A stretch of 64,000 nt of DNA from Paracoccaceae bacterium Fryx2. Lineage in GTDB: Bacteria > Pseudomonadota > Alphaproteobacteria > Rhodobacterales > Rhodobacteraceae. Shown here piece after piece: positions 1-9,537 of this stretch. The stretch spans positions 3,103,501-3,167,500 of the forward strand of contig JAVSGI010000005.1 in the NCBI GenBank assembly GCA_032334235.1, written 5' to 3'. A program made the position numbers and the translations under genes. Position 1 is the stretch's first letter. Each line of letters opens with the position of its first letter. The notes under the pieces are model-generated. The model was not told the origin of the DNA and did no database searches. It saw only the letters and a list, made by a program, of their open reading frames with translations.

Positions 1-1
1 C

Positions 2-1282
2 GGCATCGGCTGGCACGAGGCGCGGGTGCCGACCATCGCCACCTCGGTGCCGCGTGCCGCCTTCACCTGGCTGACCGGGCGGCTGCGCGGCGAGATTGGC
101 ATTCCGGTGATCGCGTCAAACCGGATCAACGCGCCCGGGGTCGCCGAGGGCATCCTGGCCGCCGGGCAGGCCGACATGGTGTCGATGGCGCGGCCCTTCC
201 TGGCCGACCCCGATTTCGTCTCCAAGGCCGCGTCAGGCCGGGCGGCGGAAATCGCGCCCTGCATCGCCTGCAATCAGGCCTGTCTGGACCACACGTTCAG
301 CGGCAAGCTGTCGTCCTGCCTCGTCAATCCGCGCGCCTGCCACGAGACGGTGCTGCGCTATGACCCGGCAGCGGTGTGCAAGCGGGTTGCCGTGGTGGGG
401 GCGGGGGCTGCGGGGTTGATGTGCGCCCTGGTGGCGGCCGAACGCGGCCATGGCGTGGTGCTGTTCGAACGGTCGGCGGTGCTGGGCGGGCAGTTGAACC
501 TGGCGCGGCAGGTGCCGGGGAAGGAAGAGTTTCACGGCTTGGTGCGCTGGTTCGAGACCATGGTGGCCAAGGCCGGGATCGAGGTCCGCACGGGTGCCTC
601 GGCCACTGTCGATGACCTGCGGGGTTTTGACGAGGTGGTGGTGGCAACCGGCGTGGTGCCGCGCGATCCGGTCATTCCGGGGCAGGGCGGTGCCAATGTG
701 CTGGGCTATGCCGAGGTGCTGCGCGGTGCGCCGGTTGGGCGGCGGGTGGCGGTGATCGGGGCGGGCGGCATCGGGTTCGACGTGGCCGAATATCTGGTGC
801 AGGCCGGGGAAAGCCCGACGCTGGACCCCGCGCTCTGGCGGCGCGAATGGGGGGTGGGAGATCCCGCGTTGCGGCCCGGGGGGCTGGCGGCCGAGGGGCC
901 GCGCCCCGAGGCTCCGGCGCGCGAAGTCTGGCTGCTGCAGCGCAAGGCCGAAAAGCCGGGGCGCGGTCTGGGCAAGACCACCGGCTGGATCCACCGCGCC
1001 GCGCTGGCGATGAAGGGCGTCACCATGCTGGGCGGCGTCAACTACGAGGCAATCTCGCCGGAGGGCCTGCACATCAGCCACGGGCCGGGGCGAGAGCGGT
1101 CGGACCTGCTCGCCGTTGACACGGTGGTGCTCTGCGCGGGCCAGCTGCCGGAACGCGGGCTGGCCGACGCGCTGGCCGCGGCGGGTGTGGCGCATCATGT
1201 GATCGGCGGGGCCGATGTGGCCGCGGAACTTGACGCCAAGCGGGCGATCGACCAGGGCGCGCGGCTTGCCGCAGGGCTGTAG
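2..1282 (+). CDS. fadH: 2,4-dienoyl-CoA reductase (NADPH), FadH-type, 5' end outside the window
   Basis: The reading frame is open from base 2, so the gene starts upstream and only the C-terminal ~426 residues are seen. The visible start is the end of the old-yellow-enzyme TIM barrel. Next comes a CxxCxxxC cluster plus a fourth Cys 12 residues on (the 4Fe-4S ligands of the FadH/trimethylamine dehydrogenase family). A dinucleotide-binding fold with GAGAAGL (FAD) and a second GAGGIG (NADPH) follow. The stretch around GLGKTTGWIHR is characteristic of FadH rather than of amine dehydrogenases. Members reduce 2,4-dienoyl-CoA during beta-oxidation of unsaturated acyl chains, in the cytoplasm. It converges on the DUF4387 gene. 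Whether it belongs functionally to the neighbouring sigma-54 island is unknown. N-methylproline demethylase-type paralogues are the main alternative. Confidence 0.85.
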   Translation, partial: GIGWHEARVPTIATSVPRAAFTWLTGRLRGEIGIPVIASNRINAPGVAEGILAAGQADMVSMARPFLADPDFVSKAASGRAAEIAPCIACNQACLDHTFSGKLSSCLVNPRACHETVLRYDPAAVCKRVAVVGAGAAGLMCALVAAERGHGVVLFERSAVLGGQLNLARQVPGKEEFHGLVRWFETMVAKAGIEVRTGASATVDDLRGFDEVVVATGVVPRDPVIPGQGGANVLGYAEVLRGAPVGRRVAVIGAGGIGFDVAEYLVQAGESPTLDPALWRREWGVGDPALRPGGLAAEGPRPEAPAREVWLLQRKAEKPGRGLGKTTGWIHRAALAMKGVTMLGGVNYEAISPEGLHISHGPGRERSDLLAVDTVVLCAGQLPERGLADALAAAGVAHHVIGGADVAAELDAKRAIDQGARLAAGL

Positions 1283-1655
1283 CGGGCGATTGCTGCCGCG
1301 AGTTCGACGGTATTGATGTTGCCCTCGCCATTGCTGTCGATCGAGGTCAACCGGCTGTCGGTCGGGGCCGGGTAGCCGATCTGCATCCGGGCGCACGAAA
1401 ACCCGTGGGTGCCTTCAATTCCCGCGATCTTGGGCGGCCCGTCAGCGAGTGCCTGGGGCCGCAAGGCCCGGGTGTCGCAAGGCAGAGCGGGATGGCGCGG
1501 TGCATGAACGGCTTGATCGGGCAGCGGGGCAGGGGCGAAGGCCAACCTGCTGCGATTGTGCGGCGCCGTCCTTTCCGTTCTGGCGGGCCGGCGCCATTGG
1601 TCCTGATCGAGGTCCGGTCGGCCGCAGGAACGATCCCGCGGCCGGGGTGCCCGCT
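1283..1655. other. 373-bp intergenic stretch between convergent genes
   Basis: No convincing full gene is present. On the minus strand, positions 1303-1338 encode a textbook EF-hand loop (DSNGEGNINTVE) inside an open frame spanning 1545-1195. That frame runs antisense into fadH and lacks a recognisable partner hand or signal peptide, so it is at best a remnant. No strong terminator hairpin was found. Confidence 0.4.
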
Positions 1656-1997
1656 TCAGGCGGTCACGTCGATCTCGACATCCAGGAAGGGCGCATATTG
1701 CTGGGCGCCGAAGATGTCGCCATCGCCTGCGCTGCCCGAGGGTCGCAGCCGCAGGATGGTGAACTTGATCGCATAGGCCGGATCGTATTCGACGAAGTCG
1801 GTCAGGCGTGCCGGGTCGACGTTCAGCACGGCGCAGACGCTGGCCGGGGTCAGCGCCTGCGAGCGCTTGACCATCTCGTAGGTCGCCTTTTCGCGAAAGA
1901 TGATGTCGAAGGTGATCTTGTCGGTGCCCGCGTTCTTGGAGCGGATTGTCTTGGCCAGATCGGACAGCCGGGTGCGGGTGTTCTTTTCGGTGTTCAT
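1656..1997 (-). CDS. DUF4387 family protein
   Basis: A 113-residue protein that recalls the DUF4387 family, which commonly follows or is fused to AtuA-type proteins. The start at 1997 gives an N-terminus MNTEKNTRTRLSDLAKTIRS, and longer in-frame starts only extend into the upstream gene. The protein has no signal peptide or membrane segment and should be cytoplasmic. It lies 10 bp downstream of the AtuA gene and is surely co-transcribed. Biochemical function is not established for the family. The invariable pairing suggests that the two polypeptides form one enzyme acting on an acyl or hydroxy-acid intermediate, which is inference. Confidence 0.75.
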   Translation of the reverse strand: MNTEKNTRTRLSDLAKTIRSKNAGTDKITFDIIFREKATYEMVKRSQALTPASVCAVLNVDPARLTDFVEYDPAYAIKFTILRLRPSGSAGDGDIFGAQQYAPFLDVEIDVTA

Positions 1998-2007
1998 GTG
2001 CCTATCC

Positions 2008-3366
2008 TCAGCCGACCATCGCGCTGTGCGTGGGAAACAGTTCCAGCGGGTCGTCCACCGCCATCGTGTGATTGAGCGTCCAGCGGTAGGCCGGGCTGGC
2101 GGCCAGCACCTCGTCCAGCACGAAGGACACGCCGCCCGCAGTGCCCTTGACATCGGGCAGGCGGGCATAGAACAACTGGCGCGTGCCGGTCATCGTGACC
2201 TCTTCGGCCATTTCGCGTGTCGGGGCGACACCCTGCACCACGACGCAAAGCTCGTGTCCGGGCTTGTCGCGCAGCGGTTCCATGTCGCCCATCACGCCGT
2301 TGCGGCCGAAGACGTTGTAGTGCAGTTCCCATCCGTCGGGGCCGAAGCGGTCGATGGTCTGCTGGCGGGCCCAGTCGATCACCGCATCGACATTGGCGAT
2401 GGTATAGGGGTCGCGGATGCCCGCCATGCCGACGAACCGCTCGCCCACCTTGCCCGAACCTTCCAGCTTGACCCGGAATTCGGTGGCAGGCTCGAACGTC
2501 ATGCCGGTCACGCGGGTGGTCTTTTCGGACACCTGGTCATAGGCGCAATGCGTCATGTCCAGCTTGCCGCCCGCGACGAATTCGAAGAACGGGTTCGACC
2601 GTTCATACATCGCATGGCCCGCCACCGAGGCCACGGTGCAACGCTGAAAATCGGCCATCGCGGTGACCTCGACATGATCGGCGGTGATCTCGCCCATCAC
2701 GGTTTCCTTGGCGCCGTAGGGTTCGGCGCAGAACGATGCGCATTCCAGCACCTTGCCGAGGTAATAGCTTTCCGCCTGCGGATAGCCCCTGAACAGGGCG
2801 GCGGCGGCAAAGATCGCGCTGTCGGAGGACCGCCCGCCGATGATCACGTCGCAGCCATCTTCCAGCAGCTTGACGAAGGGGTGAACCCCGGCCATTGCGA
2901 CGATGCGCGATGTGGCGTCGAGTTCGGCCTCGTCCAGATCCTCGCGGGCATCGAGACCGCGGATCGGCGAGCCCCCGCGGATCCTGGCGCGCACGAATTC
3001 GCGGTCCACCTCGGAATAGAACCAGCCGAGCCTGAAGGGCGCCAGATCGTGCTCTGCGGCAATCTCGCGGATCATCTCCACATACATGTCGACCCGGGAA
3101 TTGGTGCCGGTATCGCCGGCCGAGCCGATCATCATCGGCACCCCGATGCGGCGCGCGGCCAGCAGCATCTGTTCCAGATCGTGCCGTTGCCATGCCTTGG
3201 GGCTGGCGCAACTGTCATTGCCCAGCGGAACCGGCCCGATGTCGTCGCTGCCGCTGTCGGCGGCAATGAAATCCGGCAGCGTCGCCACGGCCGCGTGAAA
3301 GCTGCCGGGCTTGAGCGGCGCGAAGCCGAGGTGCCCGTTCGGGCAGATGATCCGTAGCGACGCCAT
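2008..3366 (-). CDS. AtuA-family (DUF1446) protein
   Basis: A 452-residue cytoplasmic protein with the N-terminal PNGHLGF and DSGSDDIGP patterns of the AtuA/DUF1446 family, named from acyclic terpene utilisation in Pseudomonas. AtuA itself has no firmly assigned reaction. Length and full-length similarity suggest an intact gene, and the internal stretch around GGRSSDSAIFAAAA looks like a nucleotide- or phosphate-binding loop. The start at 3366 lies about 30 nt downstream of the predicted transcription start of a sigma-54 promoter at 3408-3423. It precedes DUF4387. No other acyclic terpene genes (geranyl-CoA carboxylase, citronellyl-CoA dehydrogenase) are in the window, so the substrate here is probably something else. 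Confidence 0.75.
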   Translation of the reverse strand: MASLRIICPNGHLGFAPLKPGSFHAAVATLPDFIAADSGSDDIGPVPLGNDSCASPKAWQRHDLEQMLLAARRIGVPMMIGSAGDTGTNSRVDMYVEMIREIAAEHDLAPFRLGWFYSEVDREFVRARIRGGSPIRGLDAREDLDEAELDATSRIVAMAGVHPFVKLLEDGCDVIIGGRSSDSAIFAAAALFRGYPQAESYYLGKVLECASFCAEPYGAKETVMGEITADHVEVTAMADFQRCTVASVAGHAMYERSNPFFEFVAGGKLDMTHCAYDQVSEKTTRVTGMTFEPATEFRVKLEGSGKVGERFVGMAGIRDPYTIANVDAVIDWARQQTIDRFGPDGWELHYNVFGRNGVMGDMEPLRDKPGHELCVVVQGVAPTREMAEEVTMTGTRQLFYARLPDVKGTAGGVSFVLDEVLAASPAYRWTLNHTMAVDDPLELFPTHSAMVG

Positions 3367-3407
3367 GTGTATTTTGCCTCTGGTTGGTTGGGTCTTTCCC
3401 CCTTAGA

Positions 3408-3423
3408 TGCACAGGTCGTGCCA
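3408..3423 (-). promoter_or_regulatory. Sigma-54 (-24/-12) promoter of the AtuA-DUF4387 unit
   Basis: On the minus strand the sequence reads TGGCACGACCTGTGCA. The GG and GC dinucleotides are separated by the canonical 10 bp, and the first seven bases match the TGGCACG -24 consensus exactly. The -12 half is GTGC instead of TTGC. It lies 42 bp upstream of the AtuA start and has a near twin at 11141-11156. Confidence 0.75.
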
Positions 3424-3433
3424 TGGGCAGCCC

Positions 3434-3453
3434 CCGGACAAGGCGTTGTTCGG
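3434..3453. repeat. Imperfect dyad upstream of the AtuA sigma-54 promoter
   Basis: CCGGACA, 6 bp, then TGTTCGG: 7-bp arms with one mismatch. A related CCGGACC/GGTCCGG dyad occurs upstream of the second sigma-54 promoter (11198-11218). It may be the binding site of the local activator, although it lies closer to the promoter than usual enhancer sites. Confidence 0.35.
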
Positions 3454-3524
3454 CCGTGAGAAAATCGGAAGGCGTCGGCTGCGGCATCTGCCTGCGTGCA
3501 ATGCGCGCGATGCGTGGGGGAATC

Positions 3525-4514
<990 letters not shown>

Positions 4515-4530
4515 CTTCCCGCCACCGGGA

Positions 4531-5598
4531 TCAGATGGTCAGACAAACGGACTGCCACGTGCCGGTGCAGGGATTGCCCTCGCAGATGTCAACCTTGCGC
4601 AGCTTGCACGAATAGACAACCGACGAAATCGTTCCGCCATCCTGCTGGTCGGCGTGCTGGCAGATCGGGCCGGCACCCGGGGCATCGGCGGCATGGGTCG
4701 CCATCAGGCGGGCGGCACCCGCCGCATCCCAGCGGCGGCGCGGCAGGGTGGCAGCCAGCCAGTCGAAACGGGCCTGCGAGGTGTCGGCGATGGTATCGTC
4801 GCGCGGGCGCAGCGTATCGGCGGCCAGCGCGGGCGTGGTGTAGTGGTTGGTGCGCCAGACGGCATCGGGGGCCTGCGCCACCGTGACCGTCCCGGCCCCC
4901 AGCTCAACCGCCGCCAGCGCGCCACCCGCATCGGCCATCACCAGCGTGCCCCCCCCGGCGTGCGGGGCGTTGCGGATCATCGCCAGTGCCTCGGCCACCG
5001 TGGCGCAGCGCGCCAGCAGGCGGGTCATCAGGAAATAGCGCAGCCAGCCGACCCGGTGCGTGGCCACCGGCACCTGCGTGTCTGCCAGCGCGAAGCCCCG
5101 CGCGTTGAGGCCGGACGAATAGGCGCCGGGGCTGCCAAGGCTGCCAAGGCAGATCATGGCGCCCATGGTCACATCCGGCCCCTGATGCCGGGACAGGCTC
5201 TGGATGCCCAGGTGCAGGCCGGACGTGTCGCGGTTCTTGACCACCAGCGGGCCATCCGGGCCCTCGGCCGCGGCCCAGGCGCTGCACCCGTCGATCATCG
5301 CGGCCCCGCCCTTGAGGTCGCGCAGCGTTCCGAGGTGCAGGTGGCAGAACAGGTCGGGCTCGGGCAATCCGAAGGCTTCTGCGCTGCCCAGCAGTTCCGA
5401 CATGCCCTCGGGGTCGTGCAGGTCATGCCAGGCCCGCTGTGCCGCCAGATAGTCCAGCGCCGCGGCATCGAGCAGACCTTCGGCGCGGGCGATGGCCACC
5501 CGGCCGACAGTCGCCAGACGGACTTTTGCCGCCAGCGCGCCGTTGCCTTGGCCGCGACCCCGCCCGTAGGGCGAGCCGACAAGATGCAGCGGCGTCAT
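4531..5598 (-). CDS. C45-family autoproteolytic acyltransferase/amidohydrolase
   Basis: A 355-residue protein of the acyl-CoA:6-aminopenicillanate acyltransferase-like (peptidase C45) family, N-terminal-nucleophile hydrolases that self-cleave before a cysteine. The expected nucleophile is Cys105 in the context DGCSAWAA, followed by the family-typical VVKNRD pattern. No signal peptide is evident, so it should act in the cytoplasm. It overlaps the upstream ABC ATPase gene by 4 bp (ATGA) and is followed by the sigma-54 activator. Characterised relatives hydrolyse or exchange amide-linked acyl groups (penicillins, carcinine). The context of a peptide-type importer suggests that it deacylates an imported amide or acylated amino compound. 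Confidence 0.8.
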   Translation of the reverse strand: MTPLHLVGSPYGRGRGQGNGALAAKVRLATVGRVAIARAEGLLDAAALDYLAAQRAWHDLHDPEGMSELLGSAEAFGLPEPDLFCHLHLGTLRDLKGGAAMIDGCSAWAAAEGPDGPLVVKNRDTSGLHLGIQSLSRHQGPDVTMGAMICLGSLGSPGAYSSGLNARGFALADTQVPVATHRVGWLRYFLMTRLLARCATVAEALAMIRNAPHAGGGTLVMADAGGALAAVELGAGTVTVAQAPDAVWRTNHYTTPALAADTLRPRDDTIADTSQARFDWLAATLPRRRWDAAGAARLMATHAADAPGAGPICQHADQQDGGTISSVVYSCKLRKVDICEGNPCTGTWQSVCLTI

Positions 5599-6605
5599 GC
5601 CCGTTCCTCTGCCAGCAGGCTCAGGCGCTCGTCAAGCCGGTGGCAGGCGGCGGTATGGCCGGGGCCCACGCTTTCGGCCAGCGGAACCTCCGACCGGCAT
5701 CTGTCCACCGCCAGCGGGCAGCGGGTGTGGAACTTGCAGCCCGATGGCGGATGCAGCGGCGATGGCAGGTCGCCGGTCAGCCGCACCCGGACCTTCGGGC
5801 CGGTGCGGTCGATTTCCGGCACCGCCGACAGCAGGCTTTGGGTATAGGGATGGCGCGGATTGGACAGCACGTCATCGACCGGCCCCATTTCCACGATCTC
5901 GCCCAGATACATCACGGCCACCCGGTCGCTCAGATAGCCGATCACCGAGATGTCGTGCGAAATGAACAGGTAGGTCAGCCCCAGCTCGCGCTTCAGCTCC
6001 AGCAGCAGCGCGATGATCTGCGCCTGGATCGACACGTCCAGCGCCGACACCGGCTCGTCGCAGACCACGAATTCCGGGTTCGAGACCAGCGCGCGGGCGA
6101 TGCCGATGCGCTGGCGCTGCCCGCCCGAGAACTGGTGCGGATAACGGTCAAGCTGGTTGGCCTTCAGCCCCACCCGTTCGATGATGCGTGCCACGATGGC
6201 GCGCGCCTCTTCCGGCCCCGAGGCAAGGCCGTGCAGGTGCAGCGGCAGGCCGACGATCTCGGCCACGGTGCGGCGCGGGTTCAGGCTGGCATAGGGGTCC
6301 TGAAAGATGATCTGCATCCGCCGACGCATCGTCTTGAGCGCGCTGGCATCCAGCGCCGTCACGTCCGTGCCGTCAAAGCGCACGCGGCCCAGCGTCGGTT
6401 CATGCAGCCGCAGGATGGCGCGGCCGAGCGTGGACTTGCCGCAGCCGGATTCCCCGATCAGGCCCAGAATCTCGCCCTTGGCGACCGTCAGGCTGACATC
6501 GTTCACCGCGCGCACCACGGTATGGGGCACGCCGGTCAGGCGTTCGATCAGGCCGCGGCGGCCTTCGTAATGCTTGGACAGGTGGTCGACCTGCAACAGG
6601 GTCAT
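5595..6605 (-). CDS. Dipeptide/oligopeptide-type ABC transporter ATP-binding protein (DppF/OppF-like)
   Basis: A 336-residue ATPase with Walker A GESGCGKS, signature FSGGQRQR and Walker B FVVCDEP. The C-terminal extension with cysteine pattern CKFHTRCPLAVDRC is typical of OppD/OppF proteins. The start at 6605 is set by the 4-bp ATGA overlap with the upstream ATPase gene. It pairs with the second ATPase to energise the permeases encoded upstream, on the cytoplasmic face. Confidence 0.9.
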   Translation of the reverse strand: MTLLQVDHLSKHYEGRRGLIERLTGVPHTVVRAVNDVSLTVAKGEILGLIGESGCGKSTLGRAILRLHEPTLGRVRFDGTDVTALDASALKTMRRRMQIIFQDPYASLNPRRTVAEIVGLPLHLHGLASGPEEARAIVARIIERVGLKANQLDRYPHQFSGGQRQRIGIARALVSNPEFVVCDEPVSALDVSIQAQIIALLLELKRELGLTYLFISHDISVIGYLSDRVAVMYLGEIVEMGPVDDVLSNPRHPYTQSLLSAVPEIDRTGPKVRVRLTGDLPSPLHPPSGCKFHTRCPLAVDRCRSEVPLAESVGPGHTAACHRLDERLSLLAEERA

Positions 6606-7630
6606 GCGGTGGTCTCCGGTATCAGGATGCACCGCGCCATGCGGCCGGGGCCTGCGGCGCGCATCGCGACTGGGGCAAGGCAGGCGTCGGTGCGCAGCGG
6701 GCAGCGCGAGTAGAACCGGCATTGCGGCGGCAGGCCGATCAGGTCGGGCACCTGACCCTCGATCGGGGTGATGGGCCGGCCCCGCAGGGCGATGCGCGGA
6801 ATCGACCCGAGCAGACCGCGCGTGTAGGGATGCTTCGGGTCGCTGATGACCTGGGCCACCGGCCCCTGTTCGACCACCTGGCCCGCATACATCACCATCA
6901 CCCGTTCGCAATGTTCGGCCACCACGCCGAGGTCATGGGTGATCAGCACGACGCTCATCCCCAGCCGGGCGCGGATGTCGGTGATCAGTTCCAGCACCTG
7001 CGCCTGGATGGTCACGTCCAGCGCCGTGGTCGGCTCGTCCGCGATCAGCAGTTTCGGGCGGCAGGCCAGGGCGATGGCGATCATGATGCGCTGGCGCATC
7101 CCGCCCGAAAACTCGTGCGGATACTGGCGGAGGCGGCTGGCGGCCGACGGAATGCCGACCAGCCCCAGCATCTCGACCGACTTGTCGCGGATGGCGCCGC
7201 GGCGGGCGCGGCCGGATGCGGGCAGCGTCTCGTCGTGGGCGTCAAGCACTTCTGCGATCTGTTCGCCCACGGTCAGCGCCGGGTTCAGCGCGGTCAGGGC
7301 GTCCTGCATCGTCATGGCGATATCGCGGCCACGCACGGCGCGCATCTGCGCCGGGGTCAGGGTGCGCAGGTCGCGCCCGTCGAACAGGATGCGGCCCTCG
7401 GCCACCCGGCCAGGCGACCGCACCAGCCCCATGACCGAGGCGAAGGTGACGGACTTGCCCGAGCCGCTTTCGCCCACGATGCCAAGGCATTCGCCGCGCT
7501 GCACCGCGACATCGACCCCGTCCACCGCCCATACATCGCCCGCCCGGGTGTGAAAGACGGTTCGCAGACCCGATACCTGCAACAGCGTGGCGGGCTCGGG
7601 CGGGGCGGCAAGGCCGGGACGGGCGTTCAT
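6602..7630 (-). CDS. Dipeptide/oligopeptide-type ABC transporter ATP-binding protein (DppD/OppD-like)
   Basis: A 342-residue ATPase with Walker A GESGSGKS, signature FSGGMRQR and Walker B LLIADEP. It ends with the OppD-type cysteine-containing extension (CRFYSRCPLRTDAC). The start at 7630 (MNARPG) overlaps the permease stop by 4 bp. A longer in-frame start at 7735 would lie deep inside the permease gene and is rejected. Confidence 0.9.
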   Translation of the reverse strand: MNARPGLAAPPEPATLLQVSGLRTVFHTRAGDVWAVDGVDVAVQRGECLGIVGESGSGKSVTFASVMGLVRSPGRVAEGRILFDGRDLRTLTPAQMRAVRGRDIAMTMQDALTALNPALTVGEQIAEVLDAHDETLPASGRARRGAIRDKSVEMLGLVGIPSAASRLRQYPHEFSGGMRQRIMIAIALACRPKLLIADEPTTALDVTIQAQVLELITDIRARLGMSVVLITHDLGVVAEHCERVMVMYAGQVVEQGPVAQVISDPKHPYTRGLLGSIPRIALRGRPITPIEGQVPDLIGLPPQCRFYSRCPLRTDACLAPVAMRAAGPGRMARCILIPETTA

Positions 7631-8511
7631 TCGTGAAACCTCGGGTCGAAGGCATCGCGCAGCCCCTGGCTTGCGACGTTGATCGCCAGCACCAGCAGCA
7701 GGATGGCAAGGCCGGGGAAGGTGGAAACCCACCACGCCTCAAGGATGAAGGCGCGTCCGTCGGACACCATCGACCCCCAGCTTGCGGTCGGGGGCTGCAC
7801 GCCCAGCCCGAGGAAGGACAGCGACGCTTCCAGGATGATGACATGCGCCATGCGGATCGTGGAGACCACGATCACCGGCGACAGGATGTTGGGCAGGATT
7901 TCCTTCAGCATGATGTGGCGGCTGGAGGCGCCAAGCGCGCGGGCGGCCTCGACATATTCCAGTTCGCGCACCGCCAGCGTCTCGCCCCGCACCACGCGGC
8001 AGGGGATCACCCATTCCTTGTAGGCCAGCGCCAGGATGATGTTCATCAGCCCCGGCCCCATCATCGCCATCAGGCCGATGGCAAAGATCAGGTAGGGAAA
8101 GCCCAGCAGGATGTCGACAATGCGCGAGATCACCACATCGACCCAGCCGCGCAGGTAGCCCGAAGCGAGGCCCAGCAGGATGCCGATCGTGGTGGCGACC
8201 AGGATCACCGCCGCCCCGATGAAGATCGAGATCCGCGCGCCATAGATGATCCGCGAAAGGATGTCCCGGCCCAGCGCATCGGCCCCCAGCACATAGCCCC
8301 AGTCGCCGCCCTCGACCCAGGCGGGCGGTTGCAGGCGGCGGAACAGGTCGGTGGCATAGGGGTCTTGCGGCGCGACCCAGGGCGCAAAGACCGCCATCAG
8401 CACGAACAGCCCGACGAGGACGGCGCTGCCCGCCGCCAGCCGGTTCCGCGCGAAGCTGGCAAGGTTGCGCCGGAAGATCGAGTCGGCGGGGGTGTCGATG
8501 GCCAGGCTCAC
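7627..8511 (-). CDS. Dipeptide/oligopeptide-type ABC transporter permease (DppC-like)
   Basis: A 294-residue inner-membrane protein with a DppC-type N-terminal helix, then a periplasmic stretch around DPYATDLF and LGADALGRDILSRIIYGAR, the classic DppC motif. Several membrane helices follow, with the EAA-type cytoplasmic loop EAARALGASSRHIM that contacts the ATPases. It overlaps both neighbours by 4 bp. Confidence 0.92.
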   Translation of the reverse strand: MSLAIDTPADSIFRRNLASFARNRLAAGSAVLVGLFVLMAVFAPWVAPQDPYATDLFRRLQPPAWVEGGDWGYVLGADALGRDILSRIIYGARISIFIGAAVILVATTIGILLGLASGYLRGWVDVVISRIVDILLGFPYLIFAIGLMAMMGPGLMNIILALAYKEWVIPCRVVRGETLAVRELEYVEAARALGASSRHIMLKEILPNILSPVIVVSTIRMAHVIILEASLSFLGLGVQPPTASWGSMVSDGRAFILEAWWVSTFPGLAILLLVLAINVASQGLRDAFDPRFHE

Positions 8512-9515
8512 AGTTTCACCCGCGGGTTGAGGACGGTGTAAAGGATGTCGGCAAAGAAGTTCAGCATCACATAGGTGACCGCGTAGAACAGCACGGCCGC
8601 CTGAACGAGCGGGTAGTTGCGCAGGAAGATGCTTTCCACCACCAGCCGCCCGAGACCCGGCCAGCCGAACACCGTCTCGACGATCATGTTGCCGCCCAGC
8701 AGGCTGCCGGTCTCGATGGCGGCGACGGAAACGGTTGGTATCAGCGCGTTCTTCAGCGCATGGCGAAACAGCACGCGGCGGCGCGACAGCCCCTTGGCAT
8801 CGGCGAAGGTAACGTAATCCTGACGCAGCACTTCCAGCATCGAGGTGCGTGTGACCCGCATCAGAATGGCCGCCATCGGCAGGCCAAGGGTGATGGCGGG
8901 CAGCAGGATGTGGCGCAGCGCGTCCCAGAAGGCCGACAGGTTGCCGCGCAGCAGCGTGTCGATCAGCAGGAAGCCGGTGATGGGCACGATTTCGCTGGAA
9001 TAGCCGATCCGCCCCGAAACCGGCAGGATCTGAAGGTGCACCGCGAACAGCATGATCAGCAGGATGCCGAACCAGAACCCCGGCAGCGACACGCCCAGCA
9101 GCGACCCGATGGTGGCCATCCGGTCCAGCAGCGAATTCTTGCGGATCGCGGCCAGCACCCCCAGCGGAATAGCGGTGGCCAGTGCCACGATCAGTGCGAC
9201 GAGGCTGAGCTCGATCGTGGCGGGCAGACGCTCGGCGATCACATCGGCGACCGGGCGGCGGTGATAGAAGCTTTCGCCGAAATCGCCCTGCAACGCATTG
9301 CCGAGAAAGATGAAGAACCGCACCGGCACCGGCTGGTCAAGACCCAGGCCGTGCCGCAGTTGCGCTTCCTGTTCGGGGGTCACCACCTGATCCCCGATCA
9401 TGATCTGCACCGGATCGCCCGGTGTCAGCGCCATCATCACGAAGGCGATGAGGCTGACACCAAGCAGGACGGGCACAAGTTGCAACAAACGCTCTATCAA
9501 CTTGCCAAGGCTCAT
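8508..9515 (-). CDS. Dipeptide/oligopeptide-type ABC transporter permease (DppB-like)
   Basis: A 335-residue inner-membrane permease with an N-terminal helix near residues 10-30. The sequence GLDQPVPVRFFIFLGNAL and the phrase DFGESFYHRRPV are characteristic of DppB proteins, and the EAA loop is near ADAKGLSRRRVLF. It forms the translocation pore with the DppC-like protein and follows the binding-protein gene by 22 bp. Confidence 0.92.
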   Translation of the reverse strand: MSLGKLIERLLQLVPVLLGVSLIAFVMMALTPGDPVQIMIGDQVVTPEQEAQLRHGLGLDQPVPVRFFIFLGNALQGDFGESFYHRRPVADVIAERLPATIELSLVALIVALATAIPLGVLAAIRKNSLLDRMATIGSLLGVSLPGFWFGILLIMLFAVHLQILPVSGRIGYSSEIVPITGFLLIDTLLRGNLSAFWDALRHILLPAITLGLPMAAILMRVTRTSMLEVLRQDYVTFADAKGLSRRRVLFRHALKNALIPTVSVAAIETGSLLGGNMIVETVFGWPGLGRLVVESIFLRNYPLVQAAVLFYAVTYVMLNFFADILYTVLNPRVKL

Positions 9516-9537
9516 GCCCGGTCTCCTTTTTCGGGGA

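Noticed and set aside
233..1396. Long open frame (387 codons) antisense to fadH
   Set aside because: Arg/Pro/His-rich low-complexity translation typical of antisense reading in GC-rich DNA; fadH motifs on the plus strand are unambiguous.
1900..3357. Plus-strand 485-codon frame opposite the AtuA gene
   Set aside because: It is the complement of a clearly recognisable AtuA protein, with no start signal and biased composition.
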